From Verrucomicrobiota bacterium (GTDB taxonomy: Bacteria > Verrucomicrobiota > Verrucomicrobiia > Verrucomicrobiales > DEV007), in assembly GCA_020630975.1 (NCBI GenBank), contig JAHDID010000001.1:79687-143686 (forward strand): a DNA stretch of 64,000 nucleotides. The letters run 5' to 3'. Shown here piece after piece: positions 45,438 through 54,991 of this stretch (position 1 is its first letter; each line of letters opens with the position of its first letter). The position numbers were made by a program, and so were the translations under genes. The notes under the pieces were generated by a model that saw only the letters and a list, made by a program, of their open reading frames with translations, was not told the origin of the DNA and searched no databases.

Positions 45438-47129
45438 CTACTCTTGCCATTGACCTCGTTTCACCCCCACATAGGCGAGGAATAGCCCAAACGCGATATG
45501 CACCACTAGCACGCCGTAGCAGATCATCACAGGAGACAGCCAGGTCTCGGTGACCTGATCGACATAGCGCAGGTATTTGGGCGATAGCGAGTCCATCACC
45601 CCGGCCCAGCTCCAGTAAGCCGATATAAAGGGGCGAGTCGCCCAGGCAGCCCACACTGGCAGAGCCAGCACGGCCCCAGACAGTGGTAACTGGAAGCCCA
45701 CCAGATAGATACTGAGCAGCGAGGCTTGGTCCGCCGTTTTCGCCAGAGAGGAGATCCCCAGACAGATCGCCGTCATCGCTCCATTTACCAGCAGCAGCAG
45801 GATCAAGTGGGCAGGTGTCCCCGATGGGATACCACACACCGTCTGCACAAACAACCACATCCAAAAGCTCTGCAGCCCCACCAGGAGACTGAGGAAAGCG
45901 ACCTTGCTGGCCACATACACCCCTGGCCTGACACCGCCGAGCTTCTCTTTCTCAAAGATCTTTCTCTCCCCCGCTATCTCGCGGGCCGAGTTGTTGGAGC
46001 CCATAAGAGTCAGCAGAATCACCTGAAACATAACCAAACCCGAGACCAAACCACCGAGATTCAGATTCTCGGTGATGATGTCGCGCTCCTGCTCCATCTG
46101 CTCCAGCGATCGCGGCAGACTATCACTCAGACTTTTAATCTGATCGACCCCGTCCAAATCGAATAGAATGACCAATGCTGGAAACCCGACCAGGATCGCA
46201 ATGATCAACCCCAGTTGCCCGAGATCCCGGAAAAGAATCTTAAACCTCCGGCCCAGCAGTGCAAAAAACTGCGAGACTGCATCCGGCGTCTTCGCCGCCA
46301 CCGACTCCATATCCGGATTCGGCACAAAGTTCATCCCAGAGTTTTGGTAATACTGCTCGCTGCGCTTCATCCAGCTAGCCTGCCACTCATCGGATGAGCG
46401 CTTCATCAGCGTCGGGTAGATATTCTCCGCACCATCCACAGAGAAATAGTGCTCCACCGCTCGCGGCGGGCCGTGGTAGGCGACTTTGCCCTCGTGTAGG
46501 ACCAACACCGAGTCGTACAGATCCAGCCCCTGCAGACTGTGCGTCACATTCACCACGATACGATTCTGATTGCGACTCATGTCATACATCAGCTTCACGA
46601 TCTCGGCCTCGCTCCTAGGATCGAGACCACTGGTCACCTCATCGCACAGCATCAGCACGGGATCAGTCACCAGCTCCATGGCCAGAGCTAGGCGGCGCTT
46701 TTGGCCACCGGATAGCACTTTCACCTGTCGATCTTTGATCGCCTCTAGCCCAGTCGACTCCAGGGCACGATCTACCAGACCATAGAAATGATCCTTATTC
46801 TTCGTCTTCACCCGTAGGCGCACCGAACTCTCGATACTCTCCTCCACCGTCAGCGCATCGTAGGCGATGCTGAACTGCGGTACATAGCCGATCTCCGAGG
46901 GCTCCAGATCGTCCTCCTCGGAGAGGTCTCGGCCATTCCAGAGCACATGCCCATGAGACTCGACATTGATGCCCGCGATCAGCTTCAGCAGCGTCGACTT
47001 GCCACAGCCAGAGGGCCCGACGATCGCCATGAAATGCCCGGCAGGCACTTTTATCGATACATTATCCAGCAGGTGAATATCATCAGATCCCTTCTGGATG
47101 GTGAAATAGGTGTTTTGTAATTCAAGCAC
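45438..47129 (-). CDS. ABC transporter half-type (ABCG-like): ATPase fused to ABC2 permease
   Basis: A 563-residue half-transporter. The GTG at 47129 is chosen because GGAGAAGGG lies just upstream and the N-terminus then begins with the first ABC strand (LELQNTYFTIQ). Upstream codons to 47231 look non-coding. The ATPase has Walker A GPSGCGKST (38-46), a Q-loop region, signature LSGGQKRRLALAMEL and Walker B VLMLCDEVTSGLDPRSEAE. The C-terminal half has about six helices of the ABC2 type (LLTLMGSNNSAREIAGERKI). ABCG-type half-transporters dimerise and usually export lipids or other hydrophobic compounds; the substrate is unknown here. Confidence 0.88.
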   Translation of the reverse strand: MLELQNTYFTIQKGSDDIHLLDNVSIKVPAGHFMAIVGPSGCGKSTLLKLIAGINVESHGHVLWNGRDLSEEDDLEPSEIGYVPQFSIAYDALTVEESIESSVRLRVKTKNKDHFYGLVDRALESTGLEAIKDRQVKVLSGGQKRRLALAMELVTDPVLMLCDEVTSGLDPRSEAEIVKLMYDMSRNQNRIVVNVTHSLQGLDLYDSVLVLHEGKVAYHGPPRAVEHYFSVDGAENIYPTLMKRSSDEWQASWMKRSEQYYQNSGMNFVPNPDMESVAAKTPDAVSQFFALLGRRFKILFRDLGQLGLIIAILVGFPALVILFDLDGVDQIKSLSDSLPRSLEQMEQERDIITENLNLGGLVSGLVMFQVILLTLMGSNNSAREIAGERKIFEKEKLGGVRPGVYVASKVAFLSLLVGLQSFWMWLFVQTVCGIPSGTPAHLILLLLVNGAMTAICLGISSLAKTADQASLLSIYLVGFQLPLSGAVLALPVWAAWATRPFISAYWSWAGVMDSLSPKYLRYVDQVTETWLSPVMICYGVLVVHIAFGLFLAYVGVKRGQWQE

Positions 47130-47234
47130 AGCCCTTCTCCTATAAAGATTCCAGCCCCACTTGGCAAGCCCCGTGTCACCTAAGAAAAGCACTTGAGTAC
47201 GCGTCCACGCTAAGCGACAGATTCTCAGCAAGCT

Positions 47235-48785
47235 ATGAGTCGATCAGAGAAAAAAACCAAGAAGAAGAAAAAGGGCTGTAACCCTCTGATAGCCATCCTC
47301 ATCCTAGGAGCGGGCTTCATCGTTTGCCTAGTCGTGGCGCTGTTCGTTGGCAAAGGCATGCTGAAGAAATGGGTGCAGGGTCCTGAGTTTCAGGAACTCG
47401 TCCGCAAACAGTCAGCCGAAAAACTCAATGCCGATGTGCGCATCGACGATGTGCAGTGGGATGGCTGGAGCGCCACTGTCGGCAAGGTCACCTCCAAAGG
47501 CTACAAAGACGCGGCCTTTTCCAAAATGGATCTCCACGGCATCCGCACCGACTTCTCTCTGGTCGACAATGCCTTCCGCTTCGATGAAATCGATGTCAGC
47601 CAGGCTTCTATCGAATTTTCTGACGATCGCCTGATAGGCGATCCTCCCGGCAGCTCTGCCGAGGCAGGTAGCGCCGAGTCCGATGGCAGCAGCGGCACGC
47701 CCAAGCTTCCAGGGTTTCTGGCCAAATACGCTCCCGACCGCGTCGAGATCGAGGACATCATCATCGGCTCGGCCTCCATGGATGTGAAAGACGCCAATGG
47801 CGAGAGCTCTCTAGCGGTGAAGAACACTCGGGCACAGATCAGCCCCAATCTCGAGACTGGCAATGCCGTGATCAACGCGCAGGACGGCAAGCTGCTGCTG
47901 AAAGGTGCCCCAGAGCTAGCGATCCGCGATGCCAAGCTCCGCTGGCAGGACAGCAGCCTATTTATCAACCGCTCTTCCCTCGGTATCTACGGCGATGGCC
48001 TGGTCGAGGCCACTGGCGAAGTCGGCTTTCCAGAAGGCGGATCTCCCGCACTGGACCTGAATCTCGATATCTCCGCCATCGATGTACAGGAGGTCCTACC
48101 CGAGGACATGAAGGACAAACTCGTGGGTACCGCCCGCGGCCCCATCAAAGTCCAGGGCACTCCGGAGGCAGCCAAAGTCACCGGTACCCTCCACCTGGAC
48201 GATGGTGTGCTAAAAGGCGTAAAGATCCTCGACACCATCGCCAAATACACCAAAACCAACCGCTTCAGCCGATTGGTGCTGGACCAAGCCCAGTCTGACT
48301 TTGAGCTCGATGGCGACTTCCTCAAGCTGCGTAATATCCAGATCGAATCCAACGGCCTGACTCGCATCGAGGGCGTACTGGATAAAAATGGCGAGTCCCT
48401 AGCTGGCGTCATCCAGGTCGGCGTGACACCCGCCACTCTCAAATGGATCCCTGGAGCCGAAAATCAGGTCTTTAACGAAAATCGCGACGGCTTTGCCTGG
48501 ACCACCGTCAATATCGGTGGCACCACCGCCAAGGTGGAGGAAGATCTGAGCAAGCGCATGATGGCTGCTGCTGTCAGCTCACTGCTTTCGGGCGGCAAGC
48601 TAAAGGACATCATCGGCGGTATCGCTGGTGAAGACGAGTCCGGCACAGCAGGTCCCGGCTCCGGCCGCATCCGCGATCGCCTGAATGGCATCATCGGCGA
48701 AAAAGTCGGCGAAGTCATCGATGGCGGGACCGGCGAAGACGGCAAAAAGCTCATCGAAATGCTCGGCCCCCTCTTTGGTAGATAA
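47235..48785 (+). CDS. AsmA-like envelope protein
   Basis: A 516-residue protein with a very basic N-terminal tail (MSRSEKKTKKKKKGCN), one transmembrane helix (about 17-40) and a long periplasmic region. The features resemble the AsmA/DUF748 group: a first beta segment on amphipathic strands (LNADVRIDDVQWDGWSATVG), a middle (KLPGFLAKYAPDRVEIEDII), and an AsmA_2-like C-terminal part (LVGTARGPIKVQGTPEAAKV, GTLHLDDGVLKGVKILDTIA). Related proteins form bridges for phospholipid transport between membranes. It is divergent from the ABC transporter, with 105 bp between the starts. Confidence 0.7.
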   Translation: MSRSEKKTKKKKKGCNPLIAILILGAGFIVCLVVALFVGKGMLKKWVQGPEFQELVRKQSAEKLNADVRIDDVQWDGWSATVGKVTSKGYKDAAFSKMDLHGIRTDFSLVDNAFRFDEIDVSQASIEFSDDRLIGDPPGSSAEAGSAESDGSSGTPKLPGFLAKYAPDRVEIEDIIIGSASMDVKDANGESSLAVKNTRAQISPNLETGNAVINAQDGKLLLKGAPELAIRDAKLRWQDSSLFINRSSLGIYGDGLVEATGEVGFPEGGSPALDLNLDISAIDVQEVLPEDMKDKLVGTARGPIKVQGTPEAAKVTGTLHLDDGVLKGVKILDTIAKYTKTNRFSRLVLDQAQSDFELDGDFLKLRNIQIESNGLTRIEGVLDKNGESLAGVIQVGVTPATLKWIPGAENQVFNENRDGFAWTTVNIGGTTAKVEEDLSKRMMAAAVSSLLSGGKLKDIIGGIAGEDESGTAGPGSGRIRDRLNGIIGEKVGEVIDGGTGEDGKKLIEMLGPLFGR

Positions 48786-48933
48786 CAGACTCAATCGTGG
48801 CGGCGAGTGTCAACAAGTGGCCAGCAGAGCATCCAGCCGCCGCCCCAGTGCCCCCAGCTCCAAAACAACTGCTCGACACCCCTCCCACAACCCATTGATA
48901 ACTAGCGTCCTAGAGGCCTGAAAATAGCGAGAT

Positions 48934-48967
48934 TCAATAGGGTACAGTTTTCATTCAATAGGGTACA
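48934..48967 (-). repeat. 21-bp-phased repeat, array 4 (2 cores)
   Basis: Two perfect cores lie on the minus strand, seen on the plus strand as TCAATAGGGTACA at 48934 and 48955, exactly 21 bp apart. The array is in the 269-bp gap between the AsmA-like gene and the DUF2089 gene; the rest of that gap contains nothing I recognise except an AT-rich stretch (48980-49050) likely to hold the DUF2089 promoter. Confidence 0.9.
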
Positions 48968-49054
48968 ATCGACCATTTTCCAATCTTGAACTTTATTAAG
49001 TTGCATTCCAATAAACTTTTCACTTTATTAAAAATGATTTAAATAAAGTTAAAG

Positions 49055-49378
49055 TTGGAACGCCAAGATAAATTGCCCCGTTGGCTGAAAGCCTTATCCA
49101 CAGAAGATCTCAATTTTCTGAAACGCTTTCTGCTGCACTCTGGTTCGCTCAAAAAAATAGCGGCTGAGTATGGGGTGTCGTACCCCACTGTCAGACTACG
49201 CCTGGATCGCCTGATCCAGAAGGTCGAAGTGACGGAGCAAGCCCAGCAGATGAGCGAATTCGAGCAACGACTGCAGTTCCTGCTGGTCGACCAAAAACTC
49301 GATGCCGACACCTATCGGGAGATCATGGCGGCCCACCAAGCCGAAAAAGCAACCGAATCAAACACAGAAGCCACATGA
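49055..49378 (+). CDS. DUF2089-type helix-turn-helix protein
   Basis: A 107-residue cytoplasmic protein starting at a TTG. LPRWLKALSTEDLNFLKRFL, then LHSGSLKKIAAEYGVSYPTV and RLRLDRLIQ, form a compact helix-turn-helix with the sequence pattern of the DUF2089 family, followed by a helical tail. It is probably a DNA-binding regulator of the gene downstream: the two overlap by ATGA (49375-49378), so they are translationally coupled. No clear Shine-Dalgarno sequence is present; a TTG at 49073 is an alternative start. Confidence 0.75.
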   Translation: MERQDKLPRWLKALSTEDLNFLKRFLLHSGSLKKIAAEYGVSYPTVRLRLDRLIQKVEVTEQAQQMSEFEQRLQFLLVDQKLDADTYREIMAAHQAEKATESNTEAT

Positions 49379-50103
49379 TGAAAAACACAATCCTGCCCCT
49401 CTCGCTGACCACCACACTACTTCTCGCTGCTCACAGCCTATCCGCTGCCGACACCACGGCTATTCATCTGGCAGGCCAAAAGCTAGGCCCTCAGGTCAAA
49501 ACGACCGCCGAAGGCAACCTGCGCATCGCACCCGAAAACCCTTTGTCCACTGCTCTGGACTTATTCGAAATCAAGAGCCCACAGATCCGTGGGGAATCGT
49601 TCGTGATCGAAGGTGAAATCCGCTATGCCGATGTCGACCAAGCGGGCTTTCTCGAGATGTGGACACACCTCCCCGCTAAAGGCGATCTACCCAAGGTCCA
49701 ATTTTTCTCTCGCACTATGGCCATCAGCGGGCCAATGCAAAAAATCCACGGCAGTAGCGATTGGCGAAGCTTTCAGCTACCAGCCATGATCGATGATGGT
49801 AGCAAACGCTTGCCTACCAAGTTGGATCTCAATCTTTACCTACCAGGAAAAGGCTGGGTAGAGATCCGCAATGTATCCGTCCGCTCACCCTACTCTATCA
49901 CCACACCTACCGCGCCGGCCACTGCAGACAGCGATGCAGCCCCAAACAATCCTGAATCACCAAGCACAGACAAGCTAGCAGGCCTAGTCGGGACCGTCGT
50001 AGGCGTAGCAATAGCCGTGACCGCAATGCTGCTCTACCGCGCCAAACGGAATAAGGAACTGCGCCAGATGAGTCATATCGATACTACCAGTTCCCAGAAG
50101 TAA
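49375..50103 (+). CDS. Exported protein with C-terminal transmembrane anchor
   Basis: A 242-residue protein with signal MMKNTILPLSLTTTLLLAAH and processing near SLSA-A. A beta-rich external domain follows, with an aromatic core (GFLEMWTHLPAKGDLPKVQF, SDWRSFQLPAMID, KGWVEIRNVSVR) that resembles a carbohydrate-binding-like jelly roll. A Thr/Ala/Pro linker and one transmembrane helix (about 198-220) come next, and the tail is basic. It is coupled to the DUF2089 regulator. I recognise no exact family. The pairing suggests a membrane sensor or an output of that regulator. Confidence 0.6.
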   Translation: MMKNTILPLSLTTTLLLAAHSLSAADTTAIHLAGQKLGPQVKTTAEGNLRIAPENPLSTALDLFEIKSPQIRGESFVIEGEIRYADVDQAGFLEMWTHLPAKGDLPKVQFFSRTMAISGPMQKIHGSSDWRSFQLPAMIDDGSKRLPTKLDLNLYLPGKGWVEIRNVSVRSPYSITTPTAPATADSDAAPNNPESPSTDKLAGLVGTVVGVAIAVTAMLLYRAKRNKELRQMSHIDTTSSQK

Positions 50104-50156
50104 ACCCACCCTAAAATGAATGGCACAAGGTTAATTAAAATCTCATGTACTGGTAG

Positions 50157-50363
50157 ATGTGGCAGCGAACGCCAGTGAGTGGCTGCAGAGCCTATCCGCC
50201 AATGCAGCGGCACGATGAAGCTGCCACTCGCTAGACGCTCGCCGACACACTCGCCCAAATAGGCCTACTCGGTGAATGTGGCTGCGAACGCCAGTGAGTA
50301 GCTGCAGAGCCTATCCGCGCAGCGGCACGATGAAGCTGCCACTCGCTAGACGCTCGCCGACAC
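50157..50363. repeat. REP/BIME-like tandem pair of imperfect-palindromic units
   Basis: Two near-identical units, 50157-50248 (92 bp) and 50276-50363 (88 bp), differ by a 4-bp indel and a few substitutions. Each begins with GCGAACGCCAGTGAGTGGC-like sequence and ends with GCCACTCGCTAGACGCTCGC, which pair imperfectly to make a hairpin with a loop containing GCAGAGCCTATCCG. The pair lies in a 305-bp gap between convergent genes, the usual location of REP elements. The rest of the gap (50104-50156, 50364-50408) holds nothing I recognise. Confidence 0.85.
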
Positions 50364-50408
50364 TAGCCAAAGCGAACTGACTCGTGCCATTCGCCCTAAG
50401 GTTACGAC

Positions 50409-50831
50409 TCACGCCCGCCGAGTTCCTCGGCCGCCAATTTTAGCCCCAAGCCATGCCAGGGGTAGATAGGCAAAAACCAGATCCAAGACGGTGAACCATA
50501 CAGGCCCTTTGATCATGATCGCTGCCAGGATGCCGCCGACCAAAAAGACTGCGCCAACAGTGAGGCCGAAAAACATCTTTTTCTCGACCACGATTTTGGC
50601 CGCCAGAAAAGCGCCGACCAATGTACCTACCGCATGAGCGATGAACGGAAAAATGAAATGCTGAGGCTTGAGGAGCGACTTGGCTTCTACCAATCCCTCA
50701 GGTGTCGTCGTATCAATACATTCAGGCAAGGGTACCACGCGGCCACCCAGCTCGATCAGTAGTATATTGACGATACTACCGATCACAAAGCCGACTGCTA
50801 CAGCTAGAAAATTGCGAAACACAGTATTCAT
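50409..50831 (-). CDS. Membrane protein with about four helices, unknown function
   Basis: A 140-residue protein with helices at roughly 7-28, 59-80, 86-105 and 110-130, and a hydrophilic loop between the first and second (PLPECIDTTTPEGLVEAKSL). I recognise no specific family; the layout resembles small conserved membrane proteins of Bacteroidota and Verrucomicrobiota. It overlaps by ATGA the end of the upstream PLDc_N-type gene, so the two are co-translated. Confidence 0.6.
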   Translation of the reverse strand: MNTVFRNFLAVAVGFVIGSIVNILLIELGGRVVPLPECIDTTTPEGLVEAKSLLKPQHFIFPFIAHAVGTLVGAFLAAKIVVEKKMFFGLTVGAVFLVGGILAAIMIKGPVWFTVLDLVFAYLPLAWLGAKIGGRGTRRA

Positions 50832-51055
50832 TCTTCCTGCGCTGCTTCACTAGCCACCCCCACAGGCTCGCGAGGTAAGAATAAATAAACAATCGCTCCT
50901 ATCGGACCTAAAGCTGCAATCAATACCACACCGACGAGACGCGTACTATCACTCAAACGTTTGTTGCGGATGCAGTGAATGATACAGACCAGAGAGCTGA
51001 GACCGATCGCAGCAAAAAGTACAATCACCAGTATCTCGAAAAGTCCTAGGTTCAT
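50828..51055 (-). CDS. Small PLDc_N-type membrane protein
   Basis: A 75-residue protein with two helices (LFEILVIVLFAAIGLSSLVC and LVGVVLIAALGPIGAIVYLF), linked by HCIRNKRLSDSTR and ending in an acidic tail. The pattern matches the PLDc_N domain, found at the N-terminus of cardiolipin synthases and also as standalone small proteins (for example near SigY in Bacillus). Here there is no phospholipase part. It is coupled to the next membrane-protein gene by a four-base overlap. Confidence 0.65.
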   Translation of the reverse strand: MNLGLFEILVIVLFAAIGLSSLVCIIHCIRNKRLSDSTRLVGVVLIAALGPIGAIVYLFLPREPVGVASEAAQEE

Positions 51056-51083
51056 CTATCGGGATAGGTACAAATCACTTTGT

Positions 51084-51482
51084 TTATTCACCATCTTCAG
51101 ACCGCTCGATCTGCACCACATACTCATCGGGCTTCTGCATATTCAGCCGATCACGAGCGACGGTTTCCAGATAGTACTGGTCCGATGCCAGACTACCATG
51201 CTCTGCCTGTAGCGCTTTGACGACCTTGAGCTGCTCAGCTTTGGCCTGCTCCAGCTGCTGGACCTCATCGGCCAGACCCTTTCGCTTGTCCAGATCTGGG
51301 CCTAAAAGCCTAGCAATAGCCAAAACAAGGAGAATATAAATGACGACCTCGACCACTCGCGACAGCTTTCGCCACACACCTATCTCACCCGATGTAGACC
51401 GCCCCTCTCTGTGAGGCGGCCCGTATACAGATGCTGACAGGCGTGGGTCCCAATCGTCCGGTGGTCTATGGTCGTCACGCAT
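51084..51482 (-). CDS. FtsB/DivIC-like cell-division protein
   Basis: A 132-residue single-pass membrane protein. It has a cytoplasmic basic tail, a helix VVEVVIYILLVLAIARLLGP, then a coiled coil (LADEVQQLEQAKAEQLKVVK, ALQAEHGSL) and the YYLETVARDRLNMQKPDEYV end. That end fits the 'A-R-x2-L-x2-x3-G/P-E-x3' tail of septum-formation initiator proteins (FtsB/DivIC), which link FtsQ/FtsL in the divisome. It lies 56 bp after eno, the same neighbour as in several other bacteria, which supports the call. Confidence 0.75.
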   Translation of the reverse strand: MRDDHRPPDDWDPRLSASVYGPPHREGRSTSGEIGVWRKLSRVVEVVIYILLVLAIARLLGPDLDKRKGLADEVQQLEQAKAEQLKVVKALQAEHGSLASDQYYLETVARDRLNMQKPDEYVVQIERSEDGE

Positions 51483-51538
51483 GTATTTCTTTAGAAAATG
51501 GGGGAAATGGCGGAAGCTTGATAGCCCTAGGGTAACCC

Positions 51539-52861
<1,323 letters not shown>

Positions 52862-52897
52862 TCAAATTCAAAATCACAAGGGTGCTAATACCCAAGT

Positions 52898-52932
52898 TTG
52901 GCGGAAACGGACACAGCCGAATTTTCCGCCAA
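52898..52932. promoter_or_regulatory. Strong stem-loop in the eno / acidic-protein intergenic region
   Basis: TTGGCGGAAA (52898-52907) and TTTCCGCCAA (52923-52932) form a perfect 10-bp stem with a further CGG/CCG pairing inside the loop. GGGT/ACCC 5 bp upstream may add a small hairpin. It lies about 75 bp before eno on the minus strand and 160 bp before the acidic-protein gene on the plus strand. There is no T run, so a regulatory leader structure or operator is more likely than a terminator. Confidence 0.6.
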
Positions 52933-53033
52933 GCGGTAAGGCGCAAGAGGTGACAATGCAAGCACCAAACCTGCCCCCTAGTAGAGATCCCTCAGTTCCT
53001 CTTAACCTTTAGCTTAACCGAAACAAGGCACTC

Positions 53034-53061
53034 TTGATTTACTGGTTATGGAAATTATATT
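53034..53061 (+). promoter_or_regulatory. Candidate promoter of the first acidic paralogue
   Basis: TTGATT (53034-53039) and TATATT (53056-53061) are 16 bp apart. Transcription would start near 53068, after the in-frame ATG at 53048 and before the ATG at 53090; this supports 53090 as the real start. Pattern match only. Confidence 0.4.
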
Positions 53062-53089
53062 TACCTTCCCTCTTTGTGACTCTGAACTT

Positions 53090-54799
53090 ATGGAAGTGAA
53101 TCAAGATTCCCCGGATCAACAGGCTAACCAAGCTGAGGACGACAACAATCTGCCCGAGGACACGCAGGCGCCTACAGGCTCGATCGTGATCGATGCTGGC
53201 GAGCTGTTGGCCGATGAGGAAGACGTGCAGACCGCTGACTCCGCAAAACTCTCCAGCATTTTAAATATCGCCACAGAGATCCTAAAGACCAAAGGTAACA
53301 AGCAAAACCAAGAGGAGGAAGAGGACGAGGAAACCACATCATTTTCGCGGCAAGCTGTCCAGGCGGAGTCATTCCTCATGGCAGCGAGCGGCATCGACTC
53401 CACAGCCAATGAGCGCCCAGACACAGACTACTCATCAGCTGGCGATTACTCGGGGAATGACGTTTCAACCAACGAATACCCCCATAGCCCCTCCCTAGTA
53501 GCAGAGAGTCTAGGACAGCTCGCCGACAGTCGTGACGATAGTGATAGTCAGCCCAATCTACCTCCGCTCCCTCCCAATAGCGCCGAGGTCCCTAGGTCGG
53601 CCATCGATCATATGGTGGAAAGCCGGCTCAAAGAGCTGAAAGCCAGTGATTTCGAAGTCGCAGCGAAATACTACTCGGAACAAATCAACGATGGTGGGGA
53701 CATGGTTTTTGGCGGAGCATTCCATGAAGAACACAATGTCGCGCAGATCCTCCCGCCTCTGATGAACGAGGTCGCGTCGACACTGACCGAAATGGCGAGC
53801 ACCGGTTGGGAAGATCTACCCTCCGGCTCTGAAGATGACAAATACGACAGTTTTGTGGGCAATACTGACGAGCCGACTATCATCGGTAGCACGAGTGCAT
53901 CAGCGACAGCTAGCGATACCCCTGAAGAAGGAGGCGGCGACACCCTTGGTCAAGAATTAGAGGCCATCTTGACCCTAAGTGGAGAGGAAACCGGCGACCC
54001 AGCCGTAAATACCGGTCAAGTCGAGCTCGAGCCTGATGAGAGCCCAGGATACGAAACCTTAGGTGGAAAAATCGGCCAAGATCCCCAAGCCCCTTCCAAT
54101 GGGTCACCCAGCGACACCGCTATACTAGGGGCCAGTGTTGCGCTTCCAGATCCCATTGTAGAGCCAACAGATTCCCCCGGCCAAAGTGTCTATGACCAGT
54201 CAGAAACAGGGCGTGCCGAAGCCACTACCTCTCAAAGCACCACATTCGACGTAGAGGTGGAGGAAGAATTCGCCGCAGAAGCCATGGCTGATTTCCTCCC
54301 CTTTGCCCAGTCTCCTCAAGGTAATCCTTTAGATGAAGATAGCGAGGTATCCAGCCTAGATCACCAGCCAAATTTCGATGTGAGTGTCGAGGAGGTTTTC
54401 GCCATCGACGCAGTCGGTGAGTCAGTGCCTGCTGACCATCCAACTACCGATGAGGCCACCGAGCCTCAGGCAGCAGCCGACCAGCCCCCCGCCCAGCAGA
54501 TGTTCATCGTAGATGCCAATGGTCTTTTAGTACCCGGTGCCAGTGAACCCGAGTACGATGACACGCCCATCGATGCTGAGCTCTCTTTGTCGGATATCCT
54601 CTACTCCATAGATGAGTACGATGAAGATGCGCAAGATCTGCTCCTACAAATCGACGATCAGACGGTGAACCTGAGTGAGAGCCAGGAATGCCCGCTGCCC
54701 CATGGTCACAAGGATGACAATGCTGCCTCGCACTGCGCCAATAAAGAAGAAAACTTTGAGGAGACACAAGCTGCTGCTGCCGCCGAGCTAGGCCTGTAG
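53090..54799 (+). CDS. Highly acidic protein of unknown function, paralogue 1
   Basis: A 569-residue protein from the ATG at 53090, with no signal peptide or membrane helix and a large excess of Asp and Glu. It is mostly low-complexity and probably disordered, with islands that look conserved. One is SKYY-like DFEVAAKYYSEQ followed by IVASTLTEMAS-type sequence (NEVASTLTEMASTGWEDL). Two related blocks follow, FDVEVEEEFAAEAMADFLPF and FDVSVEEVFAIDAVGESV. At the C-terminus is DAQDLLLQIDDQTVNLSESQ. The middle and C-terminal motifs recur in the next gene, so the two are tandem paralogues. I recognise no family. Confidence 0.65.
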   Translation: MEVNQDSPDQQANQAEDDNNLPEDTQAPTGSIVIDAGELLADEEDVQTADSAKLSSILNIATEILKTKGNKQNQEEEEDEETTSFSRQAVQAESFLMAASGIDSTANERPDTDYSSAGDYSGNDVSTNEYPHSPSLVAESLGQLADSRDDSDSQPNLPPLPPNSAEVPRSAIDHMVESRLKELKASDFEVAAKYYSEQINDGGDMVFGGAFHEEHNVAQILPPLMNEVASTLTEMASTGWEDLPSGSEDDKYDSFVGNTDEPTIIGSTSASATASDTPEEGGGDTLGQELEAILTLSGEETGDPAVNTGQVELEPDESPGYETLGGKIGQDPQAPSNGSPSDTAILGASVALPDPIVEPTDSPGQSVYDQSETGRAEATTSQSTTFDVEVEEEFAAEAMADFLPFAQSPQGNPLDEDSEVSSLDHQPNFDVSVEEVFAIDAVGESVPADHPTTDEATEPQAAADQPPAQQMFIVDANGLLVPGASEPEYDDTPIDAELSLSDILYSIDEYDEDAQDLLLQIDDQTVNLSESQECPLPHGHKDDNAASHCANKEENFEETQAAAAAELGL

Positions 54800-54937
54800 C
54801 CGCTCTTCTGTCCCCCTTTTTTCTCCCAACTAGCCGCCACTCTCCTCTAGGAGAGGCGCTGTGGCTTAGGCTCGTTCCAAACTGAGGGATTGCCGCTTCA
54901 AAATTAATAATTTCCATAAATTAAGACATGCTTAGAC

Positions 54938-54965
54938 TTGCGCCTTTCATTATGAAATTTATAAT
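54938..54965 (+). promoter_or_regulatory. Candidate promoter of the second acidic paralogue
   Basis: TTGCGC (54938-54943) and a perfect TATAAT (54960-54965) are 16 bp apart, about 27 bp before the ATG at 54992. A 7-bp hairpin (CTCTCCT/AGGAGAG, 54840-54855) lies upstream, so the two paralogues are probably separate transcription units. Confidence 0.5.
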
Positions 54966-54991
54966 ATATAACACCCGGCAACCCCCAACAC

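Noticed and set aside
45438-45864. Second open frame inside the ABC transporter gene (45394-45864)
   Set aside because: It overlaps the permease part of a clear ABC transporter in another frame and has no family features.
48786-49054. tRNA or small RNA gene in the gap before DUF2089
   Set aside because: No cloverleaf, no CCA end and no conserved box is visible; only the repeat array and an AT-rich stretch are present.
53048-53089. Longer start of acidic paralogue 1 at 53048
   Set aside because: The extra 14 residues lie over a good -10 hexamer, and the downstream start aligns better with paralogue 2.
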